Assembly (NCBI GenBank): GCA_018000995.1
Contig: JAGNIU010000006.1
Span: 62,001 to 126,000, forward strand
Direction: 5' to 3'
Length of the DNA: 64,000 bases
DNA from: Bacteroidia bacterium
GTDB taxonomy: Bacteria > Bacteroidota > Bacteroidia > B-17B0 > Aurantibacillaceae
Shown: piece by piece, positions 1-10,123 of the stretch
Layout of the letters: every line of letters starts with the position of its first letter
Position numbering within the stretch: the stretch's first letter is position 1
The notes under the pieces: generated by a model
Database searches by the model: none
What the model was told of the DNA's origin: nothing
What the model saw: the letters and a program-made list of their open reading frames with translations, nothing else
Program-made: the position numbers and the translations under genes

Positions 1-69
1 CTAACATAAAAAATTGTAAATAGTTAATTTAGTGCAAGTTACTGAATTTAATTAAATAAGCCAAATTAT

Positions 70-2751
70 TTATTTAGGCTCCTGAATCACAGTTTTATAG
101 GCTTCATCGAAGAAAGCCTTGTAATAACTGGCGCTTGCTTTTTTATAGAAATGAGGTAGATTTTCGGCTGAGATAATAAAGAACGAAAAGGCCTCTTTTT
201 TGATATTTCCGGTATATAATTTAGTGTCGGTTTGAAGGTTTCCGATATACTTATAGGCCTCACTTGCATCCGCAAAGGATTTCACCAAAATCATCTGCTG
301 ACCTGTGCCAAACAAATTACTGGCAATTGAAAAGTTCTTATTGCTATAATATTCTCGGTTAAAATTATCGATAGACGATTTGTAAGGGTTCGTGATTTTA
401 GGATCATCTACCGATACAATTAAAGCAAAATGTTCTTTCTCTAAATTAACAACAAACGTATCAACCGGTGGTTTGTTCGCTGAATTTTCGTCTGCAACAA
501 GTGCAGGATTTCTATACTTTTTTAAAGCGTTAAATATTTCGTTGGCGCGCGGCGTAACTTCAGAGTTTGGATACATAATTAAAAATTCGTTCAGGGCCCA
601 TGTTAAAGAATCTGGACCTTTCAATCTACCAACACACATTACACGAACTAATTCAAACTTTGCAGAAAATTCTGTTTTGCCAAACTTTTTTAAAGCATCG
701 TTACATTGCGCATACGCCTGCTCATAATTTCCGGTCGAATATAAATCGAATGTGCTTTCATAAAAATCTTCTACCTCACCACGTTTTGCATTTAACTCCT
801 CAGCGTATTTAGGATTTTTAATCAACTTCGCGTATTCACTTTTTGGATACTCATTTAATAATTTTTCCTTATAAAAATCCGATTGCGGTTGATTTTTGTC
901 TGCTAAATAAGTGCGGTACAATTGATAATAACTTTGCAATCGATATTTATGTTCAGGATAACGGTTATTCAAATCTTCAAATGCGGCAATTGATCGTTTG
1001 TTATTATTTAATTCTTCTTTATAAGTAGTTCCTAATAAATAATCAGCCTCAATAATTTTCGAGTGCGATGTTTTCATCAAGGTATCCGTTAATGGTAATT
1101 GTTTTAAATAAAATTCTCTTGTTCTGCGTGGATCTTTATTTTTTGTATTGTTTTTACCATTACCTGTTGTTGTAGTTTTAGTGCCAACCGTTTCGTTATT
1201 GGTATCTGAATTTTCTATTGATAAGCCTTTGGCACTTCTTCTCCAGTTGTCTTCCAGTTTTCTATTGCCCCAACGTTTTGCAAAATCGGCAATACCAAAA
1301 CTGATTGTTGTTTGATTATAGAAATACCAGCCGCCGCCAGCACCACCAAAAATATTATCTCCGGGATTTGTTGTTGTATTAGTAAGCGGATTTTGGTTTT
1401 GAGATTTCAAATTCTCTAATTCTTCCCGTCTTCTTTCTTCATCGTATTCAAGCTTCTCGATTATATTATCAATGGCTTTATTTCTTTCTGCCTCCGATAA
1501 ACGTGCTAATTTTTGCAAACTATCTTCGCGTTGAATGGTTCTTATAAATCCAACCAAGGTTGATAAAGTGTTTTTACGATTTACAATGTTATTGTAATTC
1601 GGATGATCCTTTGGCAATACCACAATAGTACTATCATAGTACCCTTCTGATAATTGGTAATTCGATTTCTCAAAATAAATATCTCCTAATTTTAAATAGG
1701 CTAATGCTTTCTGATTTAAATTACTTACGCTGTTTGCCGCTGATTTTTTATAATAGGCGATTGCTTTGTCTTCGTGTCTTTCTTTCTCTTCAATTTCACC
1801 TAAAGTAAAATAAATAACATCCAAATACTCCGAGTTCTTACTGTCTTTTGTCATCTTCAGCAATTTGGTTTTTGTCTTCTCCGCATTTCCCCTTTTAGTA
1901 TCTACTAAACGAGCCAACTTAATGTTTGCATAAAACACCATATCATAAGCGGGCTTCAAGCTTAATGCCTTTTCGTAAAACTGACGCGCTTTCTTAATGT
2001 CTTTTTCTTCTTCGTAAAGTTGTGCTACAATAAATGCATAACGGGCGCGCTCTTTTTTGCGCAGACCTTTTCTTAAAATTCCTTTTTGATTAGCCGCCTC
2101 TGTTAAAGCACCAATTGCTTCTTTGTACAAACCGCGTTTAATAAAATAGTCGCCACGAATAGCGCCCATCTGACTTTTAATTTTCTTTGGCAATTTTTTA
2201 TCGTTGTATAATAAACCAATAATTGGATCGGATTGGGATACTGAACCTATTTCGTTTAGTGCTTTGGCTTGCCACAATAATGCTTTGTATTTATCTTTTG
2301 TTTTGTAAGTACGAACAACATAATCTAATGCTTCGATACCCGAAAAAAATTCGCGCTTATAAATGCGGGAAATACCAATGTTTATCCAATTGTTGTCAAT
2401 CCATTTTCCGGCGGTTGGAATTTCATTATCTTTTTTATCTTTAATAGTGTGACGTTGGATAACCAAAGATGATTTTTTAATCGCCTTATCAAAATCAGGA
2501 AAAGTTGCTTTTGCCGCCTCATTACTTGGAACAATATAAACCGGAAGTAATTTTTCGTAATTGTCCTTATGATTTCCTTCTATTTTAAAAACACCTTCTT
2601 TAATCGCTTCCGAACTCCAGTAATAGCCATTAAAGCGCGCGGTCATATTGTGATACCCGCGATGGATAAACGTATTTTTCTTGGTGCCACAGCTTTGAAA
2701 CAAAACCAAGAGCAATAAAAGTGATAAATATGTTACACTACGTAATCTCAA
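70..2751 (-). CDS. porW: PorW/SprE-type T9SS periplasmic lipoprotein with TPR repeats
   Basis: 893 aa. The start is a TTG codon; no ATG lies upstream in frame, and only this start keeps the lipoprotein signal (hydrophobic residues 9-18, lipobox LFQSC with Cys21). The segment just after the signal, HRGYHNMTARFNGYYW, is characteristic of the PorW/SprE family, which helps assemble or power the type IX secretion system and gliding machinery. Several TPR-like helical repeats follow (about residues 200-420 and 590-720), separated by a charged, Asn/Thr-rich low-complexity stretch near 450-540. The extreme C-terminus (about 800-885) looks like a small alpha/beta SPOR-like domain. Family assignment rests on the N-terminal motif, length and repeat layout. 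The gene stands alone, transcribed leftward toward the window edge. Confidence 0.85.
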   Translation of the reverse strand: MRLRSVTYLSLLLLLVLFQSCGTKKNTFIHRGYHNMTARFNGYYWSSEAIKEGVFKIEGNHKDNYEKLLPVYIVPSNEAAKATFPDFDKAIKKSSLVIQRHTIKDKKDNEIPTAGKWIDNNWINIGISRIYKREFFSGIEALDYVVRTYKTKDKYKALLWQAKALNEIGSVSQSDPIIGLLYNDKKLPKKIKSQMGAIRGDYFIKRGLYKEAIGALTEAANQKGILRKGLRKKERARYAFIVAQLYEEEKDIKKARQFYEKALSLKPAYDMVFYANIKLARLVDTKRGNAEKTKTKLLKMTKDSKNSEYLDVIYFTLGEIEEKERHEDKAIAYYKKSAANSVSNLNQKALAYLKLGDIYFEKSNYQLSEGYYDSTIVVLPKDHPNYNNIVNRKNTLSTLVGFIRTIQREDSLQKLARLSEAERNKAIDNIIEKLEYDEERRREELENLKSQNQNPLTNTTTNPGDNIFGGAGGGWYFYNQTTISFGIADFAKRWGNRKLEDNWRRSAKGLSIENSDTNNETVGTKTTTTGNGKNNTKNKDPRRTREFYLKQLPLTDTLMKTSHSKIIEADYLLGTTYKEELNNNKRSIAAFEDLNNRYPEHKYRLQSYYQLYRTYLADKNQPQSDFYKEKLLNEYPKSEYAKLIKNPKYAEELNAKRGEVEDFYESTFDLYSTGNYEQAYAQCNDALKKFGKTEFSAKFELVRVMCVGRLKGPDSLTWALNEFLIMYPNSEVTPRANEIFNALKKYRNPALVADENSANKPPVDTFVVNLEKEHFALIVSVDDPKITNPYKSSIDNFNREYYSNKNFSIASNLFGTGQQMILVKSFADASEAYKYIGNLQTDTKLYTGNIKKEAFSFFIISAENLPHFYKKASASYYKAFFDEAYKTVIQEPK

Positions 2752-2837
2752 TGTCTTATAAACGTAAAGGCGGTAAAATTAGTATATTTTCTGCTATAAT
2801 TCCTTCTCATATTCCCTTACAATTAACCTTTACTAAA

Positions 2838-4031
2838 TTATGCCTCTTTTAGTTGCTCTATAGCAAGCCATGCCATTAATCCCGATCCAATTCTTAAGGC
2901 TTCCTCATCAATATCAAATGTTGGGGTATGCACACCCGAAACAATACCTTTTGCTTTATTCCCTGTACCTAAACGGTAAAAACAACACGGTAATTCTTGA
3001 GTAAAATAAGCAAAGTCTTCGGCTGTCATTCGTAAAGGCAATTCCTCAACATTTTCTTTTCCTAAATAATTAATGGCTGCTTGTCTGCAATTTTCGGTAA
3101 CGGTATTATCATTCACTAAAAAAGGATAACCGCGCATTATATTTAAATCTGCCTTTGCATTATGTTTAGTACACACTTCTAAAACTGTTTTTGAGATGAT
3201 ATCATGCGCTTCCATTCTCCACTTTTCATCCATTGTTCTGAAAGTGCCTTGTATATCTACTTTTTCAGGTATAACGTTCGTAGCCCCTGCTCCTTCAATT
3301 TTTCCGAAAGCTAATACAGTTGGGATTTCAGATTTTCCATCATTAGGAAATTTCTTTTTTAATTCTAATAAAACTTCCGCCGTAATTAATAACGGATTAT
3401 TATAATCAGCCGGCATAGCGGCGTGACCACCTTTACCGGTGATGGTTAAATAAATTTCATCCGTACTCGCCATGTACATACCACTTTTAAATCCCACTTT
3501 TCCAACTTCCATACTTGGATGTACATGTTGTGCAACCGCGACATTTACATTCGGATTTTTTAAAACACCCTCTGCAATCATTAACGAAGCGCCTCCGGGT
3601 AATACTTCTTCACCCGGTTGAAAAATCAGTTTTACTGTGCCCTCAAATTCGTTTTTAAATGTGTTTAGAATATGAGCCGCGCCAATTACAGCAGCACTAT
3701 GCACATCATGTCCGCACGCGTGCATAACACCTGAATTTTTAGAAACGTAATCCGTTTTATTTTGCTCTGAGATTGGTAAAGCATCCATGTCGGCGCGCAA
3801 CAACAACACTTTCTTCTCGGGATTTTTTCCTTTTATTAAAGCAACAATTCCTGTTTTAACATGGCCTGTAGTATACTCAATTCCCATTTTATCTAATACC
3901 GAACAAATGTATTTTGAGGTTTCAACTTCTTTAAAAGATAATTCAGGATGTTGGTGAATATGTCGGCGCGTTGCTAAAACGGTAGCAAATATTTTATCGG
4001 CTTGTTCCTTTATTTGATTTACAGTTACCAC
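2838..4031 (-). CDS. M20-family amidohydrolase / N-acyl-amino-acid deacylase
   Basis: 397 aa, typical length for the IAA-amino-acid hydrolase/hippuricase-like branch of M20 peptidases, which cleave N-acyl amino acids or small amides in the cytoplasm using two metal ions. Visible motifs are HPELSFKE (28-35), RADMDALPI (79-87), HACGHDVH (104-111, with likely metal ligands C106 and H108), QPGEE (138-142) and a late GVHTPTFD segment containing the last ligand. The start is GTG, overlapping the stop of the upstream permease gene by one base (TAGTG), so translation of the two is probably coupled. The exact substrate cannot be read from the sequence. Confidence 0.9.
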   Translation of the reverse strand: MVTVNQIKEQADKIFATVLATRRHIHQHPELSFKEVETSKYICSVLDKMGIEYTTGHVKTGIVALIKGKNPEKKVLLLRADMDALPISEQNKTDYVSKNSGVMHACGHDVHSAAVIGAAHILNTFKNEFEGTVKLIFQPGEEVLPGGASLMIAEGVLKNPNVNVAVAQHVHPSMEVGKVGFKSGMYMASTDEIYLTITGKGGHAAMPADYNNPLLITAEVLLELKKKFPNDGKSEIPTVLAFGKIEGAGATNVIPEKVDIQGTFRTMDEKWRMEAHDIISKTVLEVCTKHNAKADLNIMRGYPFLVNDNTVTENCRQAAINYLGKENVEELPLRMTAEDFAYFTQELPCCFYRLGTGNKAKGIVSGVHTPTFDIDEEALRIGSGLMAWLAIEQLKEA

Positions 4032-4408
4032 TATTTCCAGAAAATCATTTTAATGCCGAGTAAAACAATAATCACTCCGAACAGTTGCTTTACTGTTTTC
4101 TGGTCAAGAGAAATAGCAAACTTGCTACCAAAATAACTTCCAATAATAAATGTACTTGCAATAATTAATGCGGTTTTATATTCAACATAACCCGCTTTGT
4201 AATAATTCATCACACCTAAAATTCCTATTGGTAATAAAAACATAAATAAGGTGGTGCCTTGCGCTTGTTGCTGACTATAATTTAAAAAGTAAACCAACAC
4301 AGGAACAATAATGATGCCGCCGCCAATACCAACTAATCCACTTAGCAAACCTGCTACCAATCCAACCAATAATAAAATGTAAATGCTATTCATACTCGGC
4401 GAGTTCAT
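4031..4408 (-). CDS. Half-size TauE/SafE (DUF81) membrane permease
   Basis: 125 aa with about four hydrophobic segments and the glycine-rich LSGLVGIGGGIIIVP motif near residues 22-36, which marks the TauE/SafE sulfite/organosulfonate exporter family. Full members have two such repeats (about 250 aa); this protein has one, so it presumably works as a homodimer. Its stop overlaps the start of the M20 amidohydrolase by one base, forming a two-gene unit. The substrate is unknown. A small anionic product linked to the amidase is possible but is only inferred from proximity. Confidence 0.85.
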   Translation of the reverse strand: MNSPSMNSIYILLLVGLVAGLLSGLVGIGGGIIIVPVLVYFLNYSQQQAQGTTLFMFLLPIGILGVMNYYKAGYVEYKTALIIASTFIIGSYFGSKFAISLDQKTVKQLFGVIIVLLGIKMIFWK

Positions 4409-4415
4409 TACAGGT

Positions 4416-7400
4416 TTAGAAATCTGTTGTGAAAGAAAGATACGTTATTGATTTTTGAATTTTCATGTCGTCAATTCCCCAACCAAAATCAAGGCGGACA
4501 AAATAACCTAACAAGCGCGAACGCACACCAAATCCTATACCGCCTACTAATGGATTTTTCTGATTATAAATGGTAAGTGTAATCGGATTACCGTAGTAAA
4601 TATTTTTATTTAAAGTATTCTCTTCGCTTAAAGGATTTACACCATACCAAGCCATACCCGCATCAGCAAACGTAATAATCTGGAAATTATTAATGAAGTC
4701 GGAACGGATTGGACGATTATACAAATATCTGAAAATCGGGAAACGTAATTCTGAATTCCAAACCACAAAATTATTTCCGTTACGGATATTTTGTTTAAAG
4801 CCCCGCATATTAGTAGCCAAAGTTTGAAACTGATATTCTTCTGATCTAACCACATTAATGCTGTTGTCAAATTTCGGATTAAACCAAGAATCAACGCCTC
4901 CTAAATAATAAATCAACTTATCAGTTCCCCATGAGCTACCACCTGCTAAACGGTTACACCAAATTAAATCACGATGCACTTTTTTGTAACCACGCACATC
5001 AAAACCAAATGTTATTAAATCGTGTCTATCTTCTTTAATTAATCTCCAATACTCGCCCCATACTTTAGCACGAACTCCATTAAATAAATTTAATCCGCGC
5101 TTACGGGTGTTATCGAAAATATATTCTAAACGAGCGCCGGCATAGTTATCGTAAGTATCTTTCTTAGCAAGCGAAAAATCTCCAACTGATGCATATACAG
5201 CTCTGTCGTTTCTGTACAATAAAGAAAAACGTGTTGCGCTAACTTCACTAAATGGTAATTTAATAGAGTAACGAACATCCTGCGATGTTACTTTTGCTAA
5301 TTCACCATAATAAGAATTTACTTTTAAGAAAGCTTGACGGTGCAATACTAACTGATGATCTATTAAACGTTTACGGTTTTCAAAACTTAACATGTACTCG
5401 TTATCTAAGGAGCCTGCAATTCTGAAACCGGCAACAATTCGGCGATCCTCCATCAAATCACTTAAGCCAATTTTAAATAAAGCGTTCAATCCCGGATTTA
5501 AATACACCGGATTTGCGCCGCCCGTATAACGCTGATAGCTGGTTCCTAAAAATGAATTGTCTAATTGTGTAACTACATATTCGGTATAAAAAGCTGTGTA
5601 ATAATTTTGTTGTATTGGAAAACGGAATTCGTTTTGCGTAACTGTACTTCTTCCTGCTGTGTCAACTCCTGCTGCGGGTTTAGTTGTGTTTACTGCTTCT
5701 GCATTCTCTCTTGGCTTATTTTTTTCGCCGCTTAAACTGTAATTATTAAAGTCGATTCCCTTTGTTGTTTTAGAAGATGTATCGCTTGAGGAATATCTTG
5801 GTTTTTCCTGAACAGGCTTTCTTGCTTTACGCATTGAAATTTTTTCAGGATCAAAAATGGATTGACGCTCTGATGATTTAAACCAGGAATTTTTTAATTC
5901 AAGAGGCTCTAATTCACTTTCCTTCTTTAAATCAGATACCGCTAATACATAACGACCATTGTTATAAAAAATTTCTGCTTTCTTAGTGAAGCGTGAGTTG
6001 ATATTATGTTCCATCACATTCCTACTATAATTACTTACAGCTTTCGAATTAAAGAAATAACGGTAATGTTCCACCGTATCAACAAAAGAAATACTACTAT
6101 CAAACTTAGCAATGTAACGATTGTAAACACCATTTTTCTCGCTTAAGTATGCAATAGTTTGTTTAGAATATTCTTGTGCTTGCGTTTCGTTTATATCAGG
6201 AGTATTGGTAACACGAACTGCAATTTGTGATTTTGGATTGTAAGACAAATAAAATAAATCGTTGTTGCGCGTTATTTTATAAAACACTTTCGCATCGTCT
6301 GTCGAACGGATAGTGTCTGAAACCCTGTTGCTTTCAAAAACAATTCCTGTTGTGTTCTGAATAAATACCGGATTATTATCATCCCAAATATCATTGGTGA
6401 TTTGTTCCAAGCCGCCACTGTTCATCAGGAAAATAAAAATATCAGATTGACCTTTTCCTTTTTTCACACCACTCATGACTAATTTTTTTCCATCGTGACT
6501 AAACGAAAAACTATTTATTTTTTCGAAGCCGGTGATGTTGCGTTTAAACTTTTCGCCCGTCACCACATCGTAAGTATGTAATATCATTTGATTCTTGCGC
6601 TCGTAAATCATGGCCACTATTTCATTGTTCGGATGCCATGCTAATAAAGGATAATTAAAATCTTCCATACGCTCCACTTTCGGATTGTATTTTAAAATGC
6701 GTTTATGCTTTGTTTCACCGAGTGTATTTACCCAAACTTTAAACTGACCTAATTCATTAGTAGCATAAATTGTTTTTTGTCCATCAGGACTCACTTTCAA
6801 ATTATAATAATGCCTTGATTTTTTTTGTTTTTGTAAAACCTCTTGTGCAACAGGAAGTTTTTGACTGGTGTCTTTATAATTGTAATAACGTTTGTTGAAC
6901 GCCTCAGATAATTCGTAAATCAAATTACTAACGTTTGAGCCCGGAGCCGCTTGTTGTAAACCTTGATCGGCACTACGGTAAATTTTTGTCGTGTATAATA
7001 TGTTTTGAATGGAAGCTTCGCCATAAGTTTCAGCAATGTAATACCATAAAGCGTGGCCGGCGTTGTAAGCATCTTTTCCGCTTAGTTGACTAAATTTATA
7101 GAAGCGGTCGTTCTTAATAGCATCCATCAAATAATTATCAGCGTAAGTATTCCATCCTTCCGATAAATATTTTATTAAACCTTGTTTGTACCAATCCGGT
7201 AAAACTAATAGTGTAGAATTACGTACCATTTCTCGGGCCTTACCTCCGAACATTATTTTATCAATAATTAATTCAGCTAATGCTGCGCGAATTTGGCGAT
7301 CTAGGTCGGCATGACTTCCATTAAAAAAGACATTTATTTTATCGCCAACAATATGTGTAACACCACCAACATTACTCATGTCGTCGGCAGAAAGACCAAG

Positions 7401-7715
7401 ATTACTTTGTTTTAAATCGTTTTGATTATTGTAAACCAGAATTTGAACTTTATCATCCACCTGATAACCCAAACGTTTTTCCATCAAAGGAAGTTCTTTG
7501 TCAACAGATACTGCCACATACTGTGCAATTTCTTTTCCGCCGGCGTAGGTATACACTTTATAGCGGTCGAATTCGAAATACGTCCAATCGAAAGTTTGGT
7601 ATTGGATCCGGTTTTTTCCGAAATCAACAGATTGCATGCCATAATAAAATTGCGCGAAAGAGCTTCTTGCGCACATTAAAACTATGATTACAAATAAATA
7701 CCTTTTAAGACTCAT
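4416..7715 (-). CDS. Large TolB-like beta-propeller / outer-membrane barrel protein
   Basis: 1099 aa with a Sec signal peptide (about 1-21, ending SSFA before QF). Residues about 60-290 resemble a peptidase-MA-like helical region, although I do not see a clear HExxH motif. Residues about 300-560 contain PD40/WD40-like repeats (NELGQFKVWV, SFSHDGKKLVMSG, PVFIQNTTGIVFESN), as in TolB-type propellers. A linker rich in Ser/Lys follows, and the C-terminal 350 residues alternate like the strands of a BamA/surface-antigen barrel and end in F. Such proteins are conserved in Bacteroidota with unknown function. The gene ends 7 bases before the TauE-like gene, so the three genes 4416-2838 may be cotranscribed. 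Confidence 0.75.
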   Translation of the reverse strand: MSLKRYLFVIIVLMCARSSFAQFYYGMQSVDFGKNRIQYQTFDWTYFEFDRYKVYTYAGGKEIAQYVAVSVDKELPLMEKRLGYQVDDKVQILVYNNQNDLKQSNLGLSADDMSNVGGVTHIVGDKINVFFNGSHADLDRQIRAALAELIIDKIMFGGKAREMVRNSTLLVLPDWYKQGLIKYLSEGWNTYADNYLMDAIKNDRFYKFSQLSGKDAYNAGHALWYYIAETYGEASIQNILYTTKIYRSADQGLQQAAPGSNVSNLIYELSEAFNKRYYNYKDTSQKLPVAQEVLQKQKKSRHYYNLKVSPDGQKTIYATNELGQFKVWVNTLGETKHKRILKYNPKVERMEDFNYPLLAWHPNNEIVAMIYERKNQMILHTYDVVTGEKFKRNITGFEKINSFSFSHDGKKLVMSGVKKGKGQSDIFIFLMNSGGLEQITNDIWDDNNPVFIQNTTGIVFESNRVSDTIRSTDDAKVFYKITRNNDLFYLSYNPKSQIAVRVTNTPDINETQAQEYSKQTIAYLSEKNGVYNRYIAKFDSSISFVDTVEHYRYFFNSKAVSNYSRNVMEHNINSRFTKKAEIFYNNGRYVLAVSDLKKESELEPLELKNSWFKSSERQSIFDPEKISMRKARKPVQEKPRYSSSDTSSKTTKGIDFNNYSLSGEKNKPRENAEAVNTTKPAAGVDTAGRSTVTQNEFRFPIQQNYYTAFYTEYVVTQLDNSFLGTSYQRYTGGANPVYLNPGLNALFKIGLSDLMEDRRIVAGFRIAGSLDNEYMLSFENRKRLIDHQLVLHRQAFLKVNSYYGELAKVTSQDVRYSIKLPFSEVSATRFSLLYRNDRAVYASVGDFSLAKKDTYDNYAGARLEYIFDNTRKRGLNLFNGVRAKVWGEYWRLIKEDRHDLITFGFDVRGYKKVHRDLIWCNRLAGGSSWGTDKLIYYLGGVDSWFNPKFDNSINVVRSEEYQFQTLATNMRGFKQNIRNGNNFVVWNSELRFPIFRYLYNRPIRSDFINNFQIITFADAGMAWYGVNPLSEENTLNKNIYYGNPITLTIYNQKNPLVGGIGFGVRSRLLGYFVRLDFGWGIDDMKIQKSITYLSFTTDF

Positions 7716-7760
7716 AATCGAACCTTAAATATACGTGTTTTTCGTGAAAATATTGTGTTT

Positions 7761-8906
7761 TTAGAGCTGTTTTACAAAGCCTGTTAAAAGTCTGAAAACA
7801 TCGGTATATGCACTTAAAGGAAGGGTCCTTTCAACGTCAAAAACGTCGTGATAAGCTTTAATTCCCCCCAAAGTATAAATGAAAAAACACGGTACTCCCT
7901 TCTCACTGAACCAGTAATGGTCGCTATTACGGGCTTTCCCTCGTTGTTTAATTTCCTTAAGAAAAGCGCCCTCATCGTTAACCTTTTTTAGCTTTTCGAA
8001 CTGACTTTTGTATTCGGTGGCGTTTACAACCATAATACCGTCGCTTCCGGTACCCAATAAATCGAGATTTATGAGGAATTTCACTTTTGTTAAATCCAAG
8101 GTATTGTTATCGATAAAATATTTTGAGCCAATTAATCCTGCTTCTTCTCCCGCAAAAAACACAAATAAGGTTTTATATTTTGGAGGATTATTAGCGTAAT
8201 GTTTCACTAAATTCAACAACATACTTACGCCGCTTGCATTATCGTTAGCTCCGGGAAAATACGTTTTTTTACCAATACCACCGAGGTGATCGTAATGAGC
8301 TGTAAACACAACAACTGTATCATTATTTTGTGTGCCTTTTATAAACGAACAAATGTTTTTATTGATATATTTTGTAAGAACCTTGCTCTCGATATTTAAA
8401 TCAATTGTTTTTAAATCTGGATACTGATTTGTGTTCAGTAATTCAATACCACAGTAGGAAGCTGAATTAGTTGCGACACTAAAAGTTAATTTACGTTTCA
8501 GGCTTACAGCAATGGGAATTGGAGAATTTTGTGCCAGAAATGTTGTGCTGTCTTTTTTTACCAGTGTATATTTTCCTTTTACACTGCCACTTTCGGGGTT
8601 GGGAATAAAATCAATGCCCGGTTTTAAAAGTTTGCCGTTAATTTTAACAGAGATTTTATCAGGAAAAGTATTCACATCAAAATCAAACCACTGAAAATAC
8701 CCTGTGCTAAATAATGGTTCGGCTTTTAAACGTTTTAATTCGGAGGAAATAAATTTAGCCGCAACATCCAAACCGTTATTTAAATACCCTCTTCCATAAC
8801 ATTCTTTTGAAGTCAGCTTTTTTATAACCAGACGGGCATAAAGTGAATCTTGAGATTGAATTCCCAACGAGAACAGCAATAAAACAAGAAAGAAACTGTT
8901 TTTCAT
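7761..8906 (-). CDS. Secreted M28-family zinc aminopeptidase
   Basis: 381 aa with a signal peptide (MKNSFFLVLLLFSLGIQS). The peptidase core is clear: FTAHYDHLGG (first metal His), GANDNASGVSML (bridging Asp), FFAGEEAGLIGS (catalytic Glu and metal Glu), NLDLLG (metal Asp) and a late SDHYWF segment that supplies the last His. This is the M28 order for co-catalytic di-zinc aminopeptidases acting in the periplasm or outside the cell. The gene is preceded within 9 bases by the helical unknown gene at 8916-9464, so the pair may form one transcript. Confidence 0.88.
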   Translation of the reverse strand: MKNSFFLVLLLFSLGIQSQDSLYARLVIKKLTSKECYGRGYLNNGLDVAAKFISSELKRLKAEPLFSTGYFQWFDFDVNTFPDKISVKINGKLLKPGIDFIPNPESGSVKGKYTLVKKDSTTFLAQNSPIPIAVSLKRKLTFSVATNSASYCGIELLNTNQYPDLKTIDLNIESKVLTKYINKNICSFIKGTQNNDTVVVFTAHYDHLGGIGKKTYFPGANDNASGVSMLLNLVKHYANNPPKYKTLFVFFAGEEAGLIGSKYFIDNNTLDLTKVKFLINLDLLGTGSDGIMVVNATEYKSQFEKLKKVNDEGAFLKEIKQRGKARNSDHYWFSEKGVPCFFIYTLGGIKAYHDVFDVERTLPLSAYTDVFRLLTGFVKQL

Positions 8907-8915
8907 TCCGAAGGG

Positions 8916-9464
8916 TTACACGAAACGTTTTTGATTGAGTTGATAGAGCCGAATCGTTAATTCATGATCGTCTCTCCAGGCATATAAACGTTTTAATTCG
9001 CCGAGATAAGCATCACTTTTTTCAAGTGTTTCAATCATGTTTAATTGTTCAATGGCTAAATTAAATTCAGTTGTGCTTTTATTAAATAATTCGTTTATCA
9101 TTCTGAATTTATCGTTCAATCCCATCTCAATTTTACGTGAAACATTTACTGTTCCTTCAATATGATCGTTGCCCATAATAACACTTTCCATTTCTTTAAC
9201 GGCTGAAGTAGCAATGGTTTCAGCAGGCATATCGCTATTAGATTTCTCCATTACCTTTAAGTGCAGATTGAAACTTGGCGACAATTCTTTTTGCGTTTGG
9301 AGAAATTTATAGATGACAACTTGCTCGCTTAAGACATTTAATCGTTTTGCCAATTTATCTACCTCATCAACGGAGGGATGAATATTCTCATCAATATCAA
9401 TTAACAGAGATTTCACCTCCAAGGCCGCTAACTTCAACTGTTCAAAAGCTTTTTCTGTTGTCAT
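8916..9464 (-). CDS. Unknown all-helical cytoplasmic protein
   Basis: 182 aa, no signal peptide and no membrane segment. The sequence is almost entirely predicted amphipathic helix with regularly spaced Leu/Ile and charged residues (for example near 20-60 and 140-175). I do not recognise a family motif. It lies 9 bases upstream of the M28 peptidase on the same strand and is divergent from thymidine kinase, with an 86-bp promoter region between them. It is probably a conserved Bacteroidota protein of unknown role; coding potential is supported by length, tight packing and amino-acid composition. Confidence 0.6.
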   Translation of the reverse strand: MTTEKAFEQLKLAALEVKSLLIDIDENIHPSVDEVDKLAKRLNVLSEQVVIYKFLQTQKELSPSFNLHLKVMEKSNSDMPAETIATSAVKEMESVIMGNDHIEGTVNVSRKIEMGLNDKFRMINELFNKSTTEFNLAIEQLNMIETLEKSDAYLGELKRLYAWRDDHELTIRLYQLNQKRFV

Positions 9465-9550
9465 TTGTTATTATTTGTGAATAATTTCAGTACTAAAAAT
9501 AAGTCTTTTAACTTTACATTTAGCGTTTATATATTAACGCCTTTTAAACA

Positions 9551-10123
9551 ATGTTTTTAGAGAATACCACAACATACCAGCGCAAAGGTTGGATAGAGGT
9601 GATTTGCGGCAGTATGTTCTCAGGAAAAACAGAGGAACTCATCCGTCGTTTAAAACGTGCGCAGTTCGCGAAACAAAAAGTTGAGATTTTTAAACCTCAA
9701 ATTGATACCCGTTACGATGAAGTGAAAGTGGTTTCGCATCAGGGTAATGAAATTCACAGCACACCCGTTCCTGCCAGCTCTAATATTTTATTAATGGTAA
9801 ACGATGTGGACGTTGTGGCTATTGACGAAGCACAATTTTTTGACATGGAACTCCCGAACGTTTGCAATCAATTAGCGAATATGGGAATCCGTGTAATTAT
9901 TGCCGGCTTGGATTTAGATTTTCAGGGGAACCCATTCGGACCCATGCCACAATTAATGGCTTCGGCAGAATATGTTACAAAAGTTCACGCTATATGCATG
10001 CAATGTGGTAACTTGGCTTACGTTTCGTATCGTAAAATTGCTAACGACAAATTAGTATTGTTAGGAGAAACCGATAGTTACGAACCGTTATGCCGTGCTT
10101 GTTATAATAAAATGAATAGCTAA
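9551..10123 (+). CDS. tdk: Thymidine kinase
   Basis: 190 aa, the usual size for type II bacterial thymidine kinase, which phosphorylates thymidine to dTMP in the salvage pathway. The P-loop is [11 protein letters not shown] with Lys26, followed by AIDEAQF (Walker B-like, catalytic Glu), the lasso region ([10 protein letters not shown]) and a structural zinc site formed by CMQC and CRAC near the C-terminus. Its TAA stop is followed immediately by the TTG start of murF-alr, so the two genes are almost certainly cotranscribed. Confidence 0.97.
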   Translation: MFLENTTTYQRKGWIEVICGSMFSGKTEELIRRLKRAQFAKQKVEIFKPQIDTRYDEVKVVSHQGNEIHSTPVPASSNILLMVNDVDVVAIDEAQFFDMELPNVCNQLANMGIRVIIAGLDLDFQGNPFGPMPQLMASAEYVTKVHAICMQCGNLAYVSYRKIANDKLVLLGETDSYEPLCRACYNKMNS